Below are positions 33,705-38,570 of a stretch of DNA of 38,570 nt, in pieces (the stretch's first letter is position 1; the number at the start of each line of letters is the position of its first letter). The position numbers and the translations under genes were made by a program. The DNA comes from Marinobacter sp. B9-2 (lineage in GTDB: Bacteria > Pseudomonadota > Gammaproteobacteria > Pseudomonadales > Oleiphilaceae). The notes below the pieces were generated by a model that did no database searches, was not told the origin of the DNA, and was given only the letters and a program-made list of their open reading frames with translations. The stretch spans positions 1-38,570 of the forward strand of contig PYVH01000024.1 in assembly GCA_003030785.1 (NCBI GenBank). The letters run 5' to 3'.

Positions 33705-35093
33705 ATGATGTATAACAAAAATGCGATTCTCGGCGGCCTGCTGGCTCTCTCCGTGGCATCAGCGCCTGCGTGGGCGGCGGTCTCCGCCAGTGAAGCGGCC
33801 CGTCTGGGCCAGGAGTTGACACCCTTTGGCTCGCCCAAGGCCGGCAACAGTGCCGGTACCATCCCTGCCTGGACCGGAGGGCTGACAGAACCGCCTCCCG
33901 GCTATGAGGGCAGCGGGCAGCATCACATCAATCCGTTCCCGGATGACGAAGTCCTTTTTACCATCACGCCTGCCAACATGGATCAGTATGAGGAGTACCT
34001 CACTGACGGTGTGAAGGCGATGCTGGAAACCTACCCGACCACATTCCGGGTGCCCGTTTACCAGACCCGTCGTACCCACGCGGTTCCCGACTGGGTGGCC
34101 GAGAATACCCGTGAAAACGCGGTGAGCGCAGAAATCGTCGGCCAGGGCGAGGGTCTGGATGGAGCCTTTGGCGGCTATCCTTTCCCGATCCTGCACGGCA
34201 ATGACGAGGAGAAAGCCTGGCAAGCGGTCTGGAATCACCTGACCCGCTGGCGCGGTGTTTCTGTCACCCGGCGCTCCAGTGAGGTGGCGGTCCAGACCAA
34301 CGGCGACTATTCGCTGGTTACTTCCCAGCAGGAAGCCTTCTTCAACTTTTACAATCCGGAAGGTGGTGAAGAAGATCTGGATAACGTGATCTTCTACTAT
34401 CTGTCGTTTACCCAATCCCCACCCCGCCTTGCCGGCGGTGCCATTCTGATTCATGAAACCCTGAACCAGATCATCAACCCGCGTAACGGCTGGGGTTACA
34501 ACGCCGGTCAGCGCCGCGTGCGCCGGGCGCCAAACCTTGGTTATGATTCTCCGATCGCCGCGGCCGACAACCTGCGTACCGCTGATGACACGGATATCTT
34601 CAACGGGGCCCTGGATCGCTATAACTGGAATTATGAAGGTAAGCGGGAAATCTACATCCCCTACAATAACTACCGGATCGGCGAGAAGGGTACGCCTTAC
34701 GAGGAGATCCTCGGAATTTCCCACCTGAATCCTGACCTTACCCGCTGGGAACTGCATCGGGTGCACGTCGTGGAAGCCACACTGAAAGACGGTGAGCGCC
34801 ATATCTACGGCAAGCGCCGCTTCTATATCGACGAGGACAGCTGGAACACGGTTCTACTGGATCAGTACGATGGCCGCGGCGAACTTTGGCGTGTGACCAT
34901 GGGGCTTCCCAAAAATTATTATGAACTTCCAGGTGTGTGGACGGTTCTTGACGTCTATCATGACCTTCAGGCCCGTCGTTATCACGTACTCGGTCTGGAC
35001 ACAGAAGAGGCAAACACCCGCGTGTTCACCGACGATGTTCCGAACAGGCGTTACTTCTCGCCGGCGTCCCTGCGTCGCAGGAGTGTTCGCTAA
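33705..35093 (+). CDS. DUF1329 envelope protein
   Basis: A 462-residue exported protein of the DUF1329 family, thought to be envelope-associated with a lipoprotein-carrier-like fold. The signal peptide spans about residues 1-24 (NAILGGLLALSVASAPAWA before AVSAS). Characteristic stretches are AARLGQELTPFGSPKAGN, WTGGL, and GLPKNYYELPGVWTVLDVYHD near the end. AAGG lies seven bases before ATG; a second ATG follows at once. DUF1329 genes commonly occur with DUF1302, YCF48-like and RND/MMPL genes, as here (without DUF1302), suggesting transport of a hydrophobic substrate across the envelope. Confidence 0.9.
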   Translation: MMYNKNAILGGLLALSVASAPAWAAVSASEAARLGQELTPFGSPKAGNSAGTIPAWTGGLTEPPPGYEGSGQHHINPFPDDEVLFTITPANMDQYEEYLTDGVKAMLETYPTTFRVPVYQTRRTHAVPDWVAENTRENAVSAEIVGQGEGLDGAFGGYPFPILHGNDEEKAWQAVWNHLTRWRGVSVTRRSSEVAVQTNGDYSLVTSQQEAFFNFYNPEGGEEDLDNVIFYYLSFTQSPPRLAGGAILIHETLNQIINPRNGWGYNAGQRRVRRAPNLGYDSPIAAADNLRTADDTDIFNGALDRYNWNYEGKREIYIPYNNYRIGEKGTPYEEILGISHLNPDLTRWELHRVHVVEATLKDGERHIYGKRRFYIDEDSWNTVLLDQYDGRGELWRVTMGLPKNYYELPGVWTVLDVYHDLQARRYHVLGLDTEEANTRVFTDDVPNRRYFSPASLRRRSVR

Positions 35094-35143
35094 CGCACTG
35101 TTGGCCGAGGGATGCGTCCCCGCCCACAGGAAGTGGCGACCCG

Positions 35144-35175
35144 ACATACCGGCAACCGTGAGGTTGCCGGTATGT
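35144..35175. repeat. Perfect 14-bp inverted repeat with GTGA loop
   Basis: ACATACCGGCAACC (35144-35157) and GGTTGCCGGTATGT (35162-35175) are fully complementary with a 4-base GTGA loop, a GNRA tetraloop in RNA. No T-run follows. It lies between the DUF1329 and YCF48-like genes. It could stabilise the upstream mRNA, partially terminate, or be a copy of a dispersed repeat. Confidence 0.8.
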
Positions 35176-35239
35176 TCACAGTTAGTTCCGGCTCTGCCGG
35201 TCAGAGACACAGTTCAATACAACATAATAGGCAATCTGA

Positions 35240-36388
35240 ATGGCTAAAAGGTTGATGTGCAAGACTCTGGGCGCTGCCTGCCTTGGACTTTCCATGGTCT
35301 GGTCTGCCCCTGCAGCGTTTGCGCTTGCAGATATCATCGAAACCCCGGCCCGGCCGACGGATCTGGCTCCGGAAAATCTTCTCACAGATGCGACCCGTGT
35401 TGGCGATCGCATTGTCGCCGTGGGAGAGCGCGGCCATATCATCTACTCGGATGATGAGGGGAAATCCTGGGTTCAGGGTGAGGTTCCTGTTTCTGTGACC
35501 CTGACAGCGATCGATTTTGGCTCAGAGACCCATGGCTGGGCCGTAGGCCACAGTGGTGTTGTCCTCCATACCACCGACGCCGGAGCCACCTGGAATCTCC
35601 AGATTGACGGGATCCGTGCCATGGAGCTGGCCATTGAGAGCCGGGAAGAGCAGATTGCCGCCATGGAAGAGCGCATTGAAGAAGCGCCCGAGGAGGAAAA
35701 AGAAGATCTCGAGTGGGCACTGGATGACCTTTATTTTGCCCTTGAGAATATCCGCGCGGATATGGAGATTGGTCCGGTCAACCCGTTGCTGGACGTATGG
35801 TTTGAGAACGAGAACCGCGGTTTTGTCGTAGGCGCCTATGGCATGTTCCTGCGCACGATGGACGGCGGTGAGACATGGAAAGACTGGGCGCCGAGGATTG
35901 ATAACCGGCAGAACTTCCACCTTAACGGCATTACCCGGATTACGGGCGGTGCTCTGGTGGTTGTTGGTGAAGCCGGTCAGATACATGTCTCTGTAGACGG
36001 CGGTGAGACCTTTGAACGGCGCGAGGCGCCTTATGAAGGCTCCCTGTTCGGTGTTATCGGTACAGGCCAGGTGAACGAGATACTCGCCTTTGGCCTCCGG
36101 GGCAACATGCTGTTCTCTTCAGATCTTGGCAAGAGCTGGCGGATGGTTCCCAACTCGGCAGAGGCCACACTCAACGACGGCGTCGTTTCTGAGGATGGCC
36201 GCATTACCCTGGTGGGAAATAGTGGTGCGGTACTGATGAGCACCAATGGCGCAGAAACCTTCCGCGAGTACTTCCGCAGTGATCGTGAAGGCGTCATGAG
36301 CGCGGTACCCATTTCAGGAACAGATCTGCTGATTGTCGGCGAAGGTGGCGCAAAAATAACAGACGCCCGTGGAAGAAACCTTCAATAA
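35240..36388 (+). CDS. YCF48-like beta-propeller protein
   Basis: A 382-residue exported protein. A signal peptide covers about residues 1-30 (LGAACLGLSMVWSAPAAFA). The rest shows repeated BNR/YCF48-type blades: VGERGHIIYSDDEGKSW, VGHSGVVLHTTDAGATW, VGAYGMFLRTMDGGETW, VGEAGQIHVSVDGGETF, FGLRGNMLFSSDLGKSW and VGNSGAVLMSTNGAETF. A highly charged helical insertion (about residues 130-180) interrupts the propeller between blades two and three. Plant and cyanobacterial YCF48 helps assemble membrane complexes; here a chaperone or periplasmic partner role for the RND transporter is inference. The RND gene follows after 46 bp. Confidence 0.9.
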   Translation: MAKRLMCKTLGAACLGLSMVWSAPAAFALADIIETPARPTDLAPENLLTDATRVGDRIVAVGERGHIIYSDDEGKSWVQGEVPVSVTLTAIDFGSETHGWAVGHSGVVLHTTDAGATWNLQIDGIRAMELAIESREEQIAAMEERIEEAPEEEKEDLEWALDDLYFALENIRADMEIGPVNPLLDVWFENENRGFVVGAYGMFLRTMDGGETWKDWAPRIDNRQNFHLNGITRITGGALVVVGEAGQIHVSVDGGETFERREAPYEGSLFGVIGTGQVNEILAFGLRGNMLFSSDLGKSWRMVPNSAEATLNDGVVSEDGRITLVGNSGAVLMSTNGAETFREYFRSDREGVMSAVPISGTDLLIVGEGGAKITDARGRNLQ

Positions 36389-36434
36389 CGCCCTGATGTG
36401 GCAACTACCGAACGAACAATAGAGGGGCTTTTGA

Positions 36435-38570
36435 ATGTCCAACCCTAAGCATGACAAGGGCGAGCACTACCTGACCACGCCCAAGGCCGAACCCTTTCTC
36501 GAAAGGCTGATCTTCAATAACCGGCCAATCATTCTTGTTATTTTTGCCGTGTTGACGCTGTTTCTCGGGTACAACGCCGTCAAGATTCAGCCAGACGCCA
36601 GTTTCGAGCGGATGATTCCGCTTGAGCATCCCTACATCGTAAATATGCTCGAGCATCGGGATGACCTGGAAAATCTCGGTAACTTCGTTCGTATCGCCGT
36701 CGAAGTAAAAGAAGGCGATATCTTCACTCAGGAGTACATGGAAACCCTGAAGCAGATTACCGACGAGGTTTTCTACCTCAACGGTGTGGATCGTTCCGGC
36801 CTCAAATCGCTCTGGACGTCGAACGTCCGCTGGGTTGAGGTTACCGAACAGGGTTTCCAGGGTGGCACGGTCATTCCGGACGGCTATGATGGCTCCCGTG
36901 AAAGCCTTGAACAGCTTCGTCAGAACGTGCTCCGTTCCAACGAAGTCGGGCGCCTGATCTCCGATAACTTCCAGTCAACGATCGTTTATGCGCCGCTGTA
37001 TGAGAAGAACCCGGAAACCGGCGAGGCTCTGGACTACGGCGAATTTTCCCGTCAGCTTGAAGAGAAAATCCGAGACAAGTACGAAGAACAGAACCCGAAC
37101 ATAGAAATTCACATCGTCGGCTTCGCCAAGAAGGTTGGCGATCTGATTGAGGGTATCGGTTCCATTGCCTGGTTTGCCGGAATAACCATCCTGCTGACCA
37201 CGCTGCTGCTGTTCTGGTATTCCCGGGCGATTGCCGGAACCCTGGTTCCCGTCTTTACCTCGATCATCGCCGTTTTCCTGCAGCTGGGAACTCTGCGGTT
37301 GCTGGGTTACGGCCTTGATCCTTACTCCGTGCTGGTTCCCTTCCTGGTGTTCGCGATCGGTATCAGTCACGGCGTTCAGATTGTAAACGCCATGGCCGTC
37401 GAGGCTGCCAAGGGCTTTGATGCAGTGACCGCCGCGCGTCTGGCTTTCCGAGCTCTTTACATACCGGGCATGCTGGCGTTGATTTCAGACGCTTTTGGTT
37501 TCCTGACCCTATTCTTTATCGAGATCGATGTTATTCGTGACCTGGCGGTTGCCGCGGGTATTGGTGTGGCGTTCGTGATCTTCACCAACCTGGTGCTGCA
37601 CGTACTGATCATGTCCTACGTCGGAATTTCAAAGGGCGGTATCCGTCACGTCCAGAATCACGGCGAAAAACAGGATCGGAAGTGGCGTGTACTGTCCTAC
37701 TTCTCGCATCCCGGCGTGGCCCCCATTTCGTTGCTTATTGCGTTGATTGGTCTAGGGCTTGGTCTCTACTACAAGCAGGACCTCAAGATCGGGGATCTGG
37801 ATCAAGGCGCGCCTGAGCTGCGTGCGGACTCCCGCTATAACAAGGACAACGCCTACATCATCAACAACTACTCCACCAGTGCCGATGTGTTGGTGGTCAT
37901 GGTCAAGACGCCGGAAGAGCAGTGCACCCAGTACAATGTGCTGCGGGCCATGGACGCCCTGCAGTGGGAGTTGCAGAACACCCCGGGCGTGCAATCTTCG
38001 GCGTCCCTGGCAGATGTTTCCAAGATGGTGACCAAAGCCCTGAACGAGGGTAACTGGAAGTGGTACGAGATCTCCCGTAACCAGACCATCATCAATGCGT
38101 CCATTCGTGAGGCGCCTGCCGGACTGATCAACACTGATTGCAGCCTGACGCCAGTACTGGTCTTCCTTGAGGACCACAAGGCCGAGACCCTGGAAACGGT
38201 TGTTGAGCGGGTCGAAGAGTTTGCCGAGAAAAACAGCACTGAGGAACACCGGTTCCTGCTGGCCGCGGGTAACGCCGGTGTAGAGGCCGCTACCAACGAG
38301 GTTATCTCCGGCGCCAAGGACAAGATGCTGATACTCGTATACAGCGTGGTGAGTCTGTTGTGCTTCGCCACCTTCCGTTCGATCCGGGCGGTGCTGTGTA
38401 TCGTTGTACCTCTGGGGCTGACTTCGATCCTCTGTGAAGCGATCATGGCGGTATCGGGCATTGGCATCAAAGTGGCTACCCTGCCGGTTATTGCCCTGGG
38501 TGTCGGCATAGGTGTCGACTATGGCATCTATATCTACAGCGGGCCGAAGCCCGCTGTGTCGGAGTGCAGA
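36435..38570 (+). CDS. RND superfamily (MMPL-type) transporter, cut by window end
   Basis: An open frame of 712 codons running off the right edge. One membrane segment follows residue 28, then a periplasmic domain with SFERMIPLEHPYIVNMLE. A membrane bundle (about 240-400) includes VPFLVFAIGISHGVQIVNAM. A second periplasmic loop and membrane segments end in LPVIALGVGIGVDYGIYIY. This matches the exporter-type RND/MMPL family of the YdfJ/HAE-3 kind, usually about 780-850 residues. GAGGGG lies seven bases before ATG. The final ten codons (SGPKPAVSECR) do not resemble the family. It likely forms an export system with the two upstream proteins. Confidence 0.9.
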   Translation, partial: MSNPKHDKGEHYLTTPKAEPFLERLIFNNRPIILVIFAVLTLFLGYNAVKIQPDASFERMIPLEHPYIVNMLEHRDDLENLGNFVRIAVEVKEGDIFTQEYMETLKQITDEVFYLNGVDRSGLKSLWTSNVRWVEVTEQGFQGGTVIPDGYDGSRESLEQLRQNVLRSNEVGRLISDNFQSTIVYAPLYEKNPETGEALDYGEFSRQLEEKIRDKYEEQNPNIEIHIVGFAKKVGDLIEGIGSIAWFAGITILLTTLLLFWYSRAIAGTLVPVFTSIIAVFLQLGTLRLLGYGLDPYSVLVPFLVFAIGISHGVQIVNAMAVEAAKGFDAVTAARLAFRALYIPGMLALISDAFGFLTLFFIEIDVIRDLAVAAGIGVAFVIFTNLVLHVLIMSYVGISKGGIRHVQNHGEKQDRKWRVLSYFSHPGVAPISLLIALIGLGLGLYYKQDLKIGDLDQGAPELRADSRYNKDNAYIINNYSTSADVLVVMVKTPEEQCTQYNVLRAMDALQWELQNTPGVQSSASLADVSKMVTKALNEGNWKWYEISRNQTIINASIREAPAGLINTDCSLTPVLVFLEDHKAETLETVVERVEEFAEKNSTEEHRFLLAAGNAGVEAATNEVISGAKDKMLILVYSVVSLLCFATFRSIRAVLCIVVPLGLTSILCEAIMAVSGIGIKVATLPVIALGVGIGVDYGIYIYSGPKPAVSECR
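38538..38555. repeat. Inverted repeat AGCGGGC-CGAA-GCCCGCT at the window end
   Basis: A perfect 7-bp stem with a 4-base loop lies inside the RND open frame, exactly where similarity to the family stops. It may be the edge of an inserted repeat, a REP-like element, or an assembly artefact at the sequence end. Confidence 0.55.

Overview
The window reads as a chromosomal segment of a marine gammaproteobacterium, most likely Marinobacter or a close relative. This rests on overall protein similarity as I recognise it, the pncC-recA pair, the nadK-phosphatase-rhomboid-YeaC-DUF2797-pepN gene order also known from Pseudomonas-type genomes, and TRAP-based sugar-acid uptake. Coding density is high. I see no insertion sequence, phage or CRISPR array. 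No database search was run; all family calls come from motifs and overall resemblance.

Region 1 (65-11182): a ten-gene leftward operon for four-carbon sugar acids (tetronates) with a divergent LacI-family regulator. Transcription order is ltnD, otnK, otnC, otnI, denD, dctP, dctQ, dctM, an aldehyde dehydrogenase and a second beta-hydroxyacid dehydrogenase. L-threonate (via LtnD) and D-erythronate (via DenD) would converge on 2-oxo-tetronate, then OtnI, OtnK and OtnC lead to dihydroxyacetone phosphate. Two overlapping 16-bp operators with TAGCGCTA cores lie just downstream of a recognisable promoter. Stem-loops bracket the binding-protein gene dctP. A gene-poor stretch of about 690 bp (11183-11876) follows.

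Region 2 (11877-19389): pncC, recA with a LexA box, a flavodoxin-like gene, a PilZ-like gene, a LonB-type protease, a FixJ-type regulator and a receiver-PAS-histidine kinase. Region 3 (19386-23055): a MaoC-like hydratase convergent with the kinase gene, an AraC-family regulator, tRNA-Asp with a near-ideal promoter, a 28-codon very acidic ORF and a second AraC-family regulator. Region 4 (23210-25279): fadH (2,4-dienoyl-CoA reductase) interrupted by an in-frame TGA.

Region 5 (25389-33568): a coiled-coil protein, nadK, a PPP-family phosphatase, a GlpG-like rhomboid protease, YeaC, a DUF2797 protein and pepN. Between the rhomboid gene and yeaC lies the most interesting element. It is an apparent leftward small RNA gene with a -35/-10 promoter overlapped by a 16/19 Fur box, a 5' hairpin starting at the predicted +1, a CU-rich linker, and an intrinsic terminator whose U-tract only makes sense leftward. 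Region 6 (33705-38570): an envelope/export operon of a DUF1329 protein, a YCF48-like propeller protein and an RND/MMPL transporter cut by the window end.
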